DNA of 64,000 nucleotides from CAZMXS01 sp964570325 (GTDB lineage: Bacteria > Verrucomicrobiota > Kiritimatiellia > CAIQIC01 > CAZMXS01), in contig CAZMXS010000001.1 of NCBI GenBank assembly GCA_964570325.1, positions 1-64,000 on the forward strand, written 5' to 3'. The position numbers were made by a program, and so were the translations under genes. Shown piece by piece: positions 26,895-34,770 of the stretch. The number at the start of each line of letters is the position of its first letter. Position 1 is the first letter of the stretch. The notes under the pieces were generated by a model that was not told the DNA's origin, did not search any database, and saw only the letters and a program-made list of their open reading frames with translations.

Positions 26895-27830
26895 ATGGGC
26901 AACACGCCGAAAGTCCTGATGATTCTCACCAGCCACCGGCTGGATTGCCTGAAATTGTGCATGGGCCTGCTGTTCCACGGCGGTTCGGTCCGGCGGTTTG
27001 ACCATGTTGTCCTGCTCCTGAACGGCGTGGTGGGCCGGCACCTGGGCTGGATCAACCGGCTCATGGCCGCGCATCCGGACATCCCGTGGGAAACCATCGC
27101 GGGTCCGCGCGGGCGCGGTGAACGCATTTCCAGCCTGCAGAATGAATGCGTCAGAAGACATCCGGCCGCCTTGTACTTTAAGATTGACGAAGACACCTTC
27201 GTGTCCGCCGACTGGGACGAGCGGATGCTGGAAGCCTATGAATACCACCGGCATGACCCGAGTCTTTCACTCATCACGCCGGTCATTCCCAATAACGGCC
27301 TCGGCTGCCATTGCCTGCTTCAACGATTCCCGGACCTGCGCGCGGAATACGAACGCCGGTTCCAAGCCCCCATCTCGCCCGCCTGCGACGGCCCAGTCTG
27401 GATTAACCCCCGCATCGCGGAATGGATCATGCGCCGCTTTTTGAACCTGGCTGACGCCAACGCCGGACTGCGCGCCCAAAGGACCAGCGGCCAAGGGCCG
27501 GAGCACTTCTCGTTCCGTTTCAGCATCAACTGTATCCTGTATGACTACCGCCACTGGCAAGAGATCGGCGGCGTGCCGAAAGAGGACGAGGTCGGCTGGG
27601 GCGACTGGATCCCCAAGCACAACAAATATGCCGCGCTGGTCACCGACGCCCTTGTGCACCATTACTCTTTTTTCGTTCAGCAGGACTGGCTGGACCGGAC
27701 CAACCTGCTGGAGGATTTATGGGAAGCCAACCTGGGAACCCGGATCAACCCGCTCGTTCGACTTGTCAACCGCCTTGTCCGCACGTCCCGTCAAATACCG
27801 CGGATCTGTCGGCAACGCCTGACCCGTTGA
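26895..27830 (+). CDS. glycosyltransferase-like protein of unrecognised family
   Basis: The only convincing plus-strand gene, 311 residues. The opening strand KVLMILTSHR and the KIDEDTFVSADWDERM stretch near residue 100 look like a GT-A fold with a DxD-type metal site (Asp-Glu-Asp), as in GT2-like transferases, but the rest does not match a family I know. A C-terminal third rich in aromatic residues and a basic tail follow. The ATG at 26895 is preceded by an AT-rich dyad rather than a Shine-Dalgarno. Repeats A2 and A3 flank the gene, so it may be a cassette inserted in inverted orientation. Function is inferred only from the DxD-like motif and context. Confidence 0.68.
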   Translation: MGNTPKVLMILTSHRLDCLKLCMGLLFHGGSVRRFDHVVLLLNGVVGRHLGWINRLMAAHPDIPWETIAGPRGRGERISSLQNECVRRHPAALYFKIDEDTFVSADWDERMLEAYEYHRHDPSLSLITPVIPNNGLGCHCLLQRFPDLRAEYERRFQAPISPACDGPVWINPRIAEWIMRRFLNLADANAGLRAQRTSGQGPEHFSFRFSINCILYDYRHWQEIGGVPKEDEVGWGDWIPKHNKYAALVTDALVHHYSFFVQQDWLDRTNLLEDLWEANLGTRINPLVRLVNRLVRTSRQIPRICRQRLTR

Positions 27831-27839
27831 AGATTGGGA

Positions 27840-27903
27840 ACCGCGGATTACGCTGATTTCACGGATGTCTTTTATCCGCGTTGATTCGAGTCATCCACAG
27901 TTA
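27840..27903. repeat. repeat family A, copy A3 (forward)
   Basis: A 64-base copy starting accgcggattacgctgattt, 9 bases after the plus-strand stop codon and between it and the nucleotidyltransferase module. The second half is more degenerate (ends atccacagtta). Confidence 0.8.
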
Positions 27904-27958
27904 CCCTTCTTCGTTCACACAACAACTCTCCATGCCTCCATATCTTCCGTCGCCGGCT

Positions 27959-28471
27959 TCATCCTGTTTCATCTTCGGTCGCAGGAGGAATATCCATAAT
28001 CTCTCTCAAGAAGACACGGTCCAGCGCATCCTTGTCGCGATAAGTCTGTTTTGTTTTCCACAGCAATTCAAGCGAAGCAAAGGGAATACGCACACCCCTG
28101 ATCTCCCGCCAAACGATCATGGGCTCCGCGGCGGCATAATCGATGCCGCATGCTGCGCCCATCAAATCGACCGTGATTTCGTCGTTGACTCGGACAACCG
28201 TGTACTCGCGCACGTCGGAGGGACGCACCTCCATGCTGGCCTTGTCATGCAAGCAAGCCAGCGCTTGGCGCGCGGCATTGATATTGGCATCCGAATTATC
28301 CAGCAGCAGGTCGATGTCCTTGGTGGCACGAACCAACCCATGCTCGATCATCGCCATTCCGCCCAAAACCAAGTATCGCACTTTTGCCTGGTTAAGAGCC
28401 GTGCAAATCCGCAGCAGATCCTCCAGCGTGGGCGGACGCGGTGCTAGCTCTTCATCTGATTGATCCACCAC
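27959..28471 (-). CDS. nucleotidyltransferase-fold protein, probable toxin-like module
   Basis: A 170-residue protein of the DNA polymerase beta-like nucleotidyltransferase superfamily. VLGGMAMIEHG near residue 36 is the glycine motif, and KDIDLLLD supplies the metal-binding aspartate pair; a third acidic residue would come from TVDLMG. Similar small proteins occur as AbiEii-like toxins or as free-standing domains. It overlaps the 73-residue gene upstream by 28 bases, the close spacing expected of a two-gene toxin-antitoxin unit. Starts at GTG (28469-28471), with a second GTG next in frame. Whether it is toxic is not shown by sequence. Confidence 0.75.
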   Translation of the reverse strand: MVDQSDEELAPRPPTLEDLLRICTALNQAKVRYLVLGGMAMIEHGLVRATKDIDLLLDNSDANINAARQALACLHDKASMEVRPSDVREYTVVRVNDEITVDLMGAACGIDYAAAEPMIVWREIRGVRIPFASLELLWKTKQTYRDKDALDRVFLREIMDIPPATEDETG

Positions 28472-28665
28472 TGGTCAGCCTCCTCGAAAGTCTTGAACCG
28501 GTACACGCCCTTGGACCAGCGCTTGGCGGGCTGGAAAAGAGCTGTGACCAATTGCAGGAAGCCGGCGGCCTCGCGCAAGCCGCCACGATAAGCACCCTTA
28601 CGCCCCACCACCTTCATGGGCATCTCCTCCCAGCCCTGACCATCCTCGCGCATTTTCATTTGCAT
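28444..28665 (-). CDS. small partner of the nucleotidyltransferase (putative antitoxin)
   Basis: A 73-residue basic protein beginning MQMKMREDG. It has no domain I can name. It contains a GGLREAAGFLQLV helix and ends with a YRFKTFEEADQWW segment that looks like a small structured motif. It is first in the pair and overlaps the nucleotidyltransferase start, which suggests co-translation. An antitoxin role is inference from gene order and size. A -10-like TAGGAT sits 6 bases before the ATG with TTGACC 16 bases further up, so the transcript may be leaderless. Confidence 0.6.
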   Translation of the reverse strand: MQMKMREDGQGWEEMPMKVVGRKGAYRGGLREAAGFLQLVTALFQPAKRWSKGVYRFKTFEEADQWWINQMKS

Positions 28666-28671
28666 GGCGGC

Positions 28672-28699
28672 ATCCTACTCGTTCAGCCGGGATGGTCAA
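28672..28699 (-). promoter_or_regulatory. possible promoter of the nucleotidyltransferase module
   Basis: TTGACC (28694-28699), a 16-base spacer and TAGGAT (28672-28677) on the minus strand end 6 bases upstream of the small-protein ATG. The geometry matches the vapBC candidate at 21326-21354. Weak but consistent. Confidence 0.35.
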
Positions 28700-28809
28700 C
28701 CTCCCCCAGACAACGCGCCGCCGGGCGGGACCACGACTCCATAAATTACAATGACCATCGGGGCTGTATCCCAATCACTGGCAAATAATACTGAAATTGG
28801 ACCACTGGT

Positions 28810-28842
28810 TTTATCCGCGCGATCCGTGTCATCGGCGATTAA
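28810..28842. repeat. repeat family A, half copy A4
   Basis: About 33 bases, ttttatccgcgcgatccgtg and atcggcgattaa, equal to the right half of a forward family A element. With A3 it brackets the nucleotidyltransferase module. Confidence 0.6.
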
Positions 28843-28860
28843 GCATATCCTTTTTCGAAC

Positions 28861-29790
28861 CTATTCGCTGTTCGCGCTAATTCGCGGCTTCATCAACGCC
28901 TTTCCCCAAGCCTTGCCCAGGCTTGCCCACACACGGCCACTGAGCGGAAATCGCCGCAGCGCGCGCAAGGCAAAGAAAGCCGCCCGTCCGTATTCGCCCC
29001 GGTCGCGCCAGTGCTGGCTATTCTCCAGGCAGGCGGCCAGCAGGATTTGGCGCGCTTCCGACCAAGGCATCAGCCCTTTCCACAAATTCCGGCGATAGAC
29101 CCGGTCGAGCGCGATGACATCGCGCGGTATCCGCCGCCACCCTTGCCGACTAACCGACGCAGGCCAGATCCGGTAGGATCCCATGACCTCGGGGATAAAT
29201 CCAAACCCCGCCGGATACTGGCGCAAGATCTTCAGCAACGAATCCCAGTCCGTGTGCGCATCCTCGATCGGCTCATCGGGATATGCCGCCAACCATGCTT
29301 CGCGCCGAACCATGATGGCGCTGTAGGTCACGAAGCAATTGGACAGCAACTCGCGCGCGCAGGGGCCGGTCGGCGGGATCGCCCCCTCATGCCGGACACG
29401 CAGCATCTTGCCGTCCTTGTCGATCACGCGCATGTAGGCGTGGCAGAGCGGCAGTTCCGGATGGTGCTCCAGGAAGGCGCTCTGGCGGGTCGTCTTCTCC
29501 GGCCGCCACAGGTCGTCCTGGTCAATGAACGCACAATACTTGCCGTGCGCCGCCGCCACGCCCTCCGAGCGTGCGATCTCGCAGATCCCGGAGTTCATTT
29601 TGCGCCGGATCAACCGGATCCGGTCGCCATACTCCCGCAGGGCCTGTACGGTGCCATCCGTGGATGCATCATCCACCACCACCACCTCGAGCTTCGGGTA
29701 GTCCTGTGCGAACACGCTCCCTAGCGTCTCGCGGATGGTTTTTTCTCCGTTAAAGGTCGGAATGATGGCGCTGACAATGGGCGGGTTCAT
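28861..29790 (-). CDS. GT2-family glycosyltransferase
   Basis: A 309-residue GT-A enzyme. IPTFNGEKTIRETLGSV starts the fold, VVVDDASTDGT binds UDP or a similar nucleotide, and AFIDQDDLW near residue 88 is the metal-binding DxD-type motif. The C-terminal end (KPRISANSE) is encoded within repeat-like DNA (attcgcgctaattcgcgg), so the original stop may have been displaced. The ATG at 29790 overlaps a methyltransferase stop by 4 bases. Likely adds a hexose to the glycan; donor unknown. Confidence 0.88.
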   Translation of the reverse strand: MNPPIVSAIIPTFNGEKTIRETLGSVFAQDYPKLEVVVVDDASTDGTVQALREYGDRIRLIRRKMNSGICEIARSEGVAAAHGKYCAFIDQDDLWRPEKTTRQSAFLEHHPELPLCHAYMRVIDKDGKMLRVRHEGAIPPTGPCARELLSNCFVTYSAIMVRREAWLAAYPDEPIEDAHTDWDSLLKILRQYPAGFGFIPEVMGSYRIWPASVSRQGWRRIPRDVIALDRVYRRNLWKGLMPWSEARQILLAACLENSQHWRDRGEYGRAAFFALRALRRFPLSGRVWASLGKAWGKALMKPRISANSE

Positions 29791-30386
29791 GCCGCCTCGA
29801 TAATGACATGCGTATAGGGGTGCCGCAGCAAATCGTGCCGGATCGCGGAATGGACTTTCGGGAAAAACGGTCGCAACTGATCGAGGTAAGCCAACTCAGA
29901 ACGCATATGTTTGCCCCGATCGCTCAATATAATCCGCCGCGCCAACCAGGACTGCCCCGCCACCAAGCACGGCTCAATCGCGATTAATCGGCCGCCCGGG
30001 CGCAACAGGCGCCGGCACTCCGCGCCCATGGCCCTCACATCGTCATCTGGCAGGTGATGCAGGACAAACATCGTCACCACCACATCAAATGGCGCGGCTT
30101 GGCGGAACTCGTCCGGGCATGAACTTGCGCAGGCGAACCGTCCCCGCGCGCCGAATCGCTTGCGCGCGCGCTTAATATATGCCGCACAAGGGTCATAGCC
30201 GTAATACTGGACTTCCGGGAGGCACGATAGCACATCGCCCGTGCCACAGCCGACATCCAGAATCTTCATGCCCGGAACCGGGTGGATATATTCGTTCACG
30301 AATACCCGGCGCACGCGGGCGGCGCCAACGAGGTTCTGTAACAGGATATAGCACTGCGGCCAAGCCAGGATGTCGCGCGGATTCAT
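29787..30386 (-). CDS. class I SAM-dependent methyltransferase
   Basis: A compact 199-residue methyltransferase: LDVGCGTGDVLSCL near residue 43 (SAM loop), YGYDP as the strand-2 acidic site, VVTMFVLHHLP near 105 and LLRPGGRLIAIEP. This is the methyltransf_11/25 pattern. It overlaps both neighbours by 4 bases, so it is translated as part of a coupled chain. It may methylate a sugar or a polyprenyl-linked intermediate; nothing in the sequence decides. Confidence 0.88.
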   Translation of the reverse strand: MNPRDILAWPQCYILLQNLVGAARVRRVFVNEYIHPVPGMKILDVGCGTGDVLSCLPEVQYYGYDPCAAYIKRARKRFGARGRFACASSCPDEFRQAAPFDVVVTMFVLHHLPDDDVRAMGAECRRLLRPGGRLIAIEPCLVAGQSWLARRIILSDRGKHMRSELAYLDQLRPFFPKVHSAIRHDLLRHPYTHVIIEAA

Positions 30387-31093
30387 TTTTTTCGGGCCAC
30401 GACCAGATGGTTGTTGGGTTCCTCGGTCAGATCGCCGAGGCTGAACAGCATCATCACTGGCAAGCTAATCGCGGCATACAGCAGCATGAACGGCACAAGG
30501 AGATAGAACGCCGCGCCCCGCCGGTCCTCGGCCGTGGACATACCGGGCACACGGAATACCTGCAGCGTGAAATAAAACAGGTTGGATGCGCGGGACGACC
30601 AGAATCCTCCCAAGGGCCGCAATTCGACGATCTCCATGCCGCCCGCCGAAATCGCCTCACGCACCCAGAAGCGCGTGAAATTATAGTAGTGGCGCGGCGC
30701 CATGTGCAGCATGGAGGTCTGCGGAACCAGTAAGATCGCGTAACCGCCGGGCTTCAGCACCCGACCGATCTCCCTCACCATGGCCAGAGGCTCCAGCACA
30801 TGCTCCAACACCTGAACATTCACCACGGTGTCAAAACTGGCGTCCGAAAAATCCATCGCACACCCGGAACCGTGAATCAACCGGTATCGCGAATCATTCA
30901 CCACCCGTCGCTCGGCGACCGCATCTTCCAGGTTGACCCAGGTATCAAACTGAAGGCGGCTGGATACGCTTAAAAAGAAATCGCCGCCGCCGACATCCAA
31001 AACCTGCCCGCGGCAATAGCGCTCAAGCGCCTGAAAAAGCGCGCGCGCGCGCCAATTGCGCGCCCAGGCCAGCATATCAATCAAGCGCGGCAT
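30383..31093 (-). CDS. class I methyltransferase with C-terminal membrane segments
   Basis: A 236-residue methyltransferase. LDVGGGDFFLSV near residue 33 is a slightly altered SAM loop, and FDTVVNVQVLEHVLEPL near 90 and LKPGGYAILLVP follow. After the core, AFYLLVPFMLLYAAISLPVM (about 193-212) forms one or two hydrophobic stretches, so the enzyme probably sits on the membrane. Overlaps the next gene by 4 bases. Context is polysaccharide synthesis; substrate unknown. Confidence 0.86.
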   Translation of the reverse strand: MPRLIDMLAWARNWRARALFQALERYCRGQVLDVGGGDFFLSVSSRLQFDTWVNLEDAVAERRVVNDSRYRLIHGSGCAMDFSDASFDTVVNVQVLEHVLEPLAMVREIGRVLKPGGYAILLVPQTSMLHMAPRHYYNFTRFWVREAISAGGMEIVELRPLGGFWSSRASNLFYFTLQVFRVPGMSTAEDRRGAAFYLLVPFMLLYAAISLPVMMLFSLGDLTEEPNNHLVVARKK

Positions 31094-31117
31094 GCGACGA
31101 TTACCCGGAGAACACCT

Positions 31118-32062
31118 TCAGCGGCGATCAGTTGAGGAGCGAACGGCATAGCTGGGCCGGGTCATGATCCGGTAGTACATGCGGGCCAGATACTCGCCAA
31201 TGATTCCCAGGATCAGTAATTGAATACCGGAGAAAATGGCGATGATTGACGCCAGGAACGCAAAACCAGGCACCACGCGGCCATCAATGACATAGCGTGC
31301 CACGACGAACACGAACACTAACAAGCCGACCAAGGTGAACATAAACCCGACTACACTGGCCAATTGCAGCGGCACGGTGCTGAAGCCGGTCAGCATATTC
31401 AGCGCATGCCGCAACAGGCGCCCGAAAGTATAGTTGGACTTTCCGGCGTATCGTGGGGTGTGCTGCACGCGCACCGAGTCGAAACGGGTCGTGCCCCATG
31501 TCAGCAGGATGTCGATTGATACAAAAGGGCCCGAGTAGCCATCGAAGGCCGCGCAAACCGACCGGCGGAATGCGCGAAAGGCGCTGACCTGCCGCGCGGT
31601 GGCCGCCCCCATTGCGCCTTGCAGGGCCATCTTGGTCAGGCGCGACGCCCAGTCGCGCCAAAAACCGTGCTGCTCCACTTGCGGTGTGCCATAGACAACG
31701 TCGTGTTGCTCATCGAGCTGTTCCAGCAGAACCGGGATTTCTTCGGGCGGGTTCTGCAAATCATCGTCCAAGGTCACAATGACGTCGTGGCGCGCGGCCC
31801 GGATGCCACAGAGCAAGGCATTATGCTGGCCGTAATTACGCATCAGGTCAAAGGCTCTGATCCAGGGATGCTGAGCCGCCAAGCGGCAAATCACTTCCCA
31901 ACTGTTGTCCGCGCTGCCGTCATTCACCAAGATCAATTCGTAAGGGGCGGCACAGGCTTCCAACACCGGCCGCAGACGAGCCACAAGCATCGGCAAGATT
32001 TCGCTGCTATTATAAACCGGTATGACTACCGACACAGATGTTCCCGCGCCAATGTTATTCAT
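31118..32062 (-). CDS. ArnC/GtrB-like polyprenyl-phosphate glycosyltransferase
   Basis: A 314-residue GT2 enzyme with a cytoplasmic GT-A domain (PVYNSSEILPMLV, VNDGSADNSW, LDDDLQNPPEEIP with the DxD near residue 95) and two C-terminal membrane helices (about 225-285) followed by a basic tail. This matches ArnC, GtrB and DPMS, which load a sugar onto undecaprenyl phosphate. Directly upstream is a GT-C-like membrane protein, the natural user of such a donor. The ATG at 32062 has GGGGA seven bases upstream and overlaps the neighbour's end by 8 bases. Confidence 0.9.
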   Translation of the reverse strand: MNNIGAGTSVSVVIPVYNSSEILPMLVARLRPVLEACAAPYELILVNDGSADNSWEVICRLAAQHPWIRAFDLMRNYGQHNALLCGIRAARHDVIVTLDDDLQNPPEEIPVLLEQLDEQHDVVYGTPQVEQHGFWRDWASRLTKMALQGAMGAATARQVSAFRAFRRSVCAAFDGYSGPFVSIDILLTWGTTRFDSVRVQHTPRYAGKSNYTFGRLLRHALNMLTGFSTVPLQLASVVGFMFTLVGLLVFVFVVARYVIDGRVVPGFAFLASIIAIFSGIQLLILGIIGEYLARMYYRIMTRPSYAVRSSTDRR

Positions 32063-33581
32063 GGTTGGTCCCCAGGTCAAAAATAACCAGCCAACCGATG
32101 GCTGCGCCGGCCGGGTCCGTTAGCGGAAAGATGTCATTTTTCTGACCGGCCAGCACCCCATAATTCGCCGGGTCGGGCGGATAATCCGGCGTCAGCAGCA
32201 GCGCGGCGCGCGTGGCGCCGGCGGCCCGGTACTGCTGGAGCCGGGCGGCATCCACCATATCCAGGCGCGAAGACCAACCGCGCCGATCCGCGAAATAGAG
32301 GATCTGGGGATCGGTCCAGCCGGTCGAGCGTCCCTGTAGCACAGACAGCACGAGTTCATCCGGAGCCGTATGCGCGGCAATGGTCTGGCCGGCGGCCATC
32401 CGCTGCCAGTCGCACTCCAAATAGAACCCCCGCTTAAGCGCATAGCCGGCCCCGGCCCACATCAGCAGGAGGGTTGCCGCGACGCGCGCCAGCCCCAGCC
32501 TTGAAGCGGGACCGGCGGAGGGCGCGGCAATGAACGTCAGAAACAGTCCGATTCCCGCCGACACCGGCGCCAGAAAGGGCAAGCTGTAATAATCATGTGA
32601 CGAAGCCACGATCGGAAAGATCAAGAGCGTGTATGCCGCCGCCCCTAATGCCGCCCCCCACAGGACCGCCATACCCCGCCGCGCAGAGCCGGCGGGCAAC
32701 AGACAGGCAATCAATAATGCGTACACCCCAACCGGCGTTGCAACATCCAGCACCAGCCGTCGGGCCAGGATGACCCACGCCGATTGCGTAAAACGCCCCC
32801 CCATATCCCCCAAGAACCAGTTACTCATCGCTTCCGTCGTATACGCGGCCGGGTACAGCGGCGACCACGGTTCCCGGCCATCAATGAGCACGCGAATATG
32901 GTGCATCCACCACAATGCGGCCAGCGGCAGGATATGCAACGCCAACAGCCGACCCAGATTTCGAACGCGCGGCGTGCGCCACAACGCCGCCACCAGCAGC
33001 GCGGCGCCCATTGGCGCGCAATACGGCGGCTTGATCAAACAAGCCATGGCGCCGGCCGTTGATGCCAGCAGGGCCGGCCATAACCGTGGGGAATCGAAAT
33101 ATCGCAGGCCATAATAGAAATAGACCTGCACAAAGAATAATAAAACAAAATCGTAATGAACCGCTCGCGAATAGTAAATGCCCAGCGGGAGCGAGAGATA
33201 AGCCAGCAGGGAGTAACCCGCCACGCGCACGTCAAACAGGCGACGCAACGCCAGGTACCAAAACCCGGCACCGCCGCAGAAAAACAACAGCGTGATGAAT
33301 CGCGCCAAGGCCAGGTTCTCCCCGCCCGCAGCCTTGTAGGACAAGCCCACCAGGCCCTCGTACAACGGAAAGTTCCAAACGCTGACGTCGTTGGTGCCTT
33401 GAAACGGAACTTTAACCCGCAGCAGCTCCGGCGGCGACTCGCGCGCGATGCACCGAGCCTGGTACGCCGCAAACGATTGACGCCAGACGGCGCCCTCGAG
33501 CGGGCCGGCCAGCCAGAACAGCCGAATGGTCAGCAAAACAGCCAACACGGTTAAGCTGAAATATTTTTCCAGACGACTCAT
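32055..33581 (-). CDS. polytopic membrane glycosyltransferase (GT-C-like)
   Basis: A 508-residue membrane protein with about eleven helices and a soluble C-terminal tail. The loop after helix 1 contains FAAYQARCIARES and then TNDVSVWNFPLYEGLVG, with an acidic residue set near the membrane as in GT-C enzymes. Start ATG at 33579-33581 has GGGG six bases upstream. It lies 17 bases downstream of a GT4 gene and overlaps the ArnC-like gene, making a donor-loading/transfer pair likely. Confidence 0.78.
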   Translation of the reverse strand: MSRLEKYFSLTVLAVLLTIRLFWLAGPLEGAVWRQSFAAYQARCIARESPPELLRVKVPFQGTNDVSVWNFPLYEGLVGLSYKAAGGENLALARFITLLFFCGGAGFWYLALRRLFDVRVAGYSLLAYLSLPLGIYYSRAVHYDFVLLFFVQVYFYYGLRYFDSPRLWPALLASTAGAMACLIKPPYCAPMGAALLVAALWRTPRVRNLGRLLALHILPLAALWWMHHIRVLIDGREPWSPLYPAAYTTEAMSNWFLGDMGGRFTQSAWVILARRLVLDVATPVGVYALLIACLLPAGSARRGMAVLWGAALGAAAYTLLIFPIVASSHDYYSLPFLAPVSAGIGLFLTFIAAPSAGPASRLGLARVAATLLLMWAGAGYALKRGFYLECDWQRMAAGQTIAAHTAPDELVLSVLQGRSTGWTDPQILYFADRRGWSSRLDMVDAARLQQYRAAGATRAALLLTPDYPPDPANYGVLAGQKNDIFPLTDPAGAAIGWLVIFDLGTNHE

Positions 33582-33598
33582 CAATACCCCGCCACGCG

Positions 33599-34654
33599 TC
33601 AGATCAATTCCGCGTACAGGGAGCGGTAGGCTTGAGCCACCCGGCCCCAATCGAAACGCTCGGCCCACCGACGCGCCGGCGCCCGCCAGCTCTCGATTTC
33701 ACGACGGTCGGCAGACCACTGCCGCAAACGGTCGGCCCAACCATCCGCATCCTTGCCCACCATAACGGCGTTGCACGCAGGGTCAACATATTCCGGTACG
33801 CCGCCGATACGGTTCACCATCACTGGCGTGCCGCACGCCATGGCTTCCAGAATTGCGTTGTTGGCGGTACAGTCAAGCATGGGAATGAACAATAGATCAG
33901 CCTGCTGGTATGCGGCTAGCAGTTCGGCATCGCTAACCCGCGGCATAACCCGGACGTTGGCGATCTCCGCGTACAACGGTTGGTTCTCAACGGTCGTGTA
34001 GACGTCCAGCCGGACCGATGCGCCAACCAAGCGGCGCATCACCTCAACCGCAAACGCATGATCCCGCTCGGTGCTGCCGACCAGCATCAGCCGCAGCGTG
34101 CCATCGCCGGCCGCGCGGGCGACCGGAACAAAGTAGCCCGTTTCGACCCCGTGCGGAATCACGCGCACATGGTCAGGCGCCACGCCCTGCGCCGTTATAA
34201 ACGGCACCTGGGTGCGGGATACCACGACCACCCGATCAAATGCTTTCCAGCAGCGGAACCTGCCGAGGACGGCCGGCTGGCGCCGCGCGCTGCAATGAAA
34301 AGTGCCCACCACGCGTACGCCGCGCCGGTGCAGCGCGGCGGCGTTGCGCGGGCTGGCAAACTCGGCGAACAGGAACTGCAGCACCGATGGCCCGCGCGCC
34401 GGCAACCGCCGCCGGATGCGACCTTCGTCGTACCACGGAAGTAGATCGTTCCATCCGCTGCCGTAATACCGCCGCCCCCAAATGCAAAGCCAGTAGCCGA
34501 GCGTCCAGCTTCGAACCATCGCCCTGCGCCAGACCGGTTCGTAATAAACCGGCCTGGCTTTCAGCGCCGCCGCCAAAGGTGTGAGCCCCGAATGCGCCGC
34601 AAACGAATCGGGGTGCGAATAAACGGCGTAGATCGGAACATCTGGTTGCGCCAT
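33599..34654 (-). CDS. GT4-family glycosyltransferase
   Basis: A 351-residue GT-B enzyme. The first strand PIYAVYSHPDS is followed by a short acceptor region, then IPHGVETG mid-protein, MLVGSTERDHA opening the donor domain, and CTANNAILEAMACGTPVMV near residue 277 with the GT4 glutamate pair. Begins ATG at 34654, with spacer C2 upstream, so it is the first gene of a six-gene chain (28861 to 34654). Specificity unknown. Confidence 0.87.
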   Translation of the reverse strand: MAQPDVPIYAVYSHPDSFAAHSGLTPLAAALKARPVYYEPVWRRAMVRSWTLGYWLCIWGRRYYGSGWNDLLPWYDEGRIRRRLPARGPSVLQFLFAEFASPRNAAALHRRGVRVVGTFHCSARRQPAVLGRFRCWKAFDRVVVVSRTQVPFITAQGVAPDHVRVIPHGVETGYFVPVARAAGDGTLRLMLVGSTERDHAFAVEVMRRLVGASVRLDVYTTVENQPLYAEIANVRVMPRVSDAELLAAYQQADLLFIPMLDCTANNAILEAMACGTPVMVNRIGGVPEYVDPACNAVMVGKDADGWADRLRQWSADRREIESWRAPARRWAERFDWGRVAQAYRSLYAELI

Positions 34655-34673
34655 GGGCCGGCCCGTTATTCTA

Positions 34674-34749
34674 TTGCCGTAAGAAGGCGCAGGGTTCGCA
34701 CAAGGGTGAACACCTCATTGTTGCGCCTTCTGCGACTTTTTTCACGGGT
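34674..34749. repeat. repeat family C, copy C2
   Basis: About 76 bases: ttgccgtaagaaggcgcagg on one side and ttgcgccttctgcgactttt on the other. Sits between the GT4 gene and the aminotransferase gene. Confidence 0.72.
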
Positions 34750-34770
34750 ATCAAGCCGGCCGCGCCGCGC

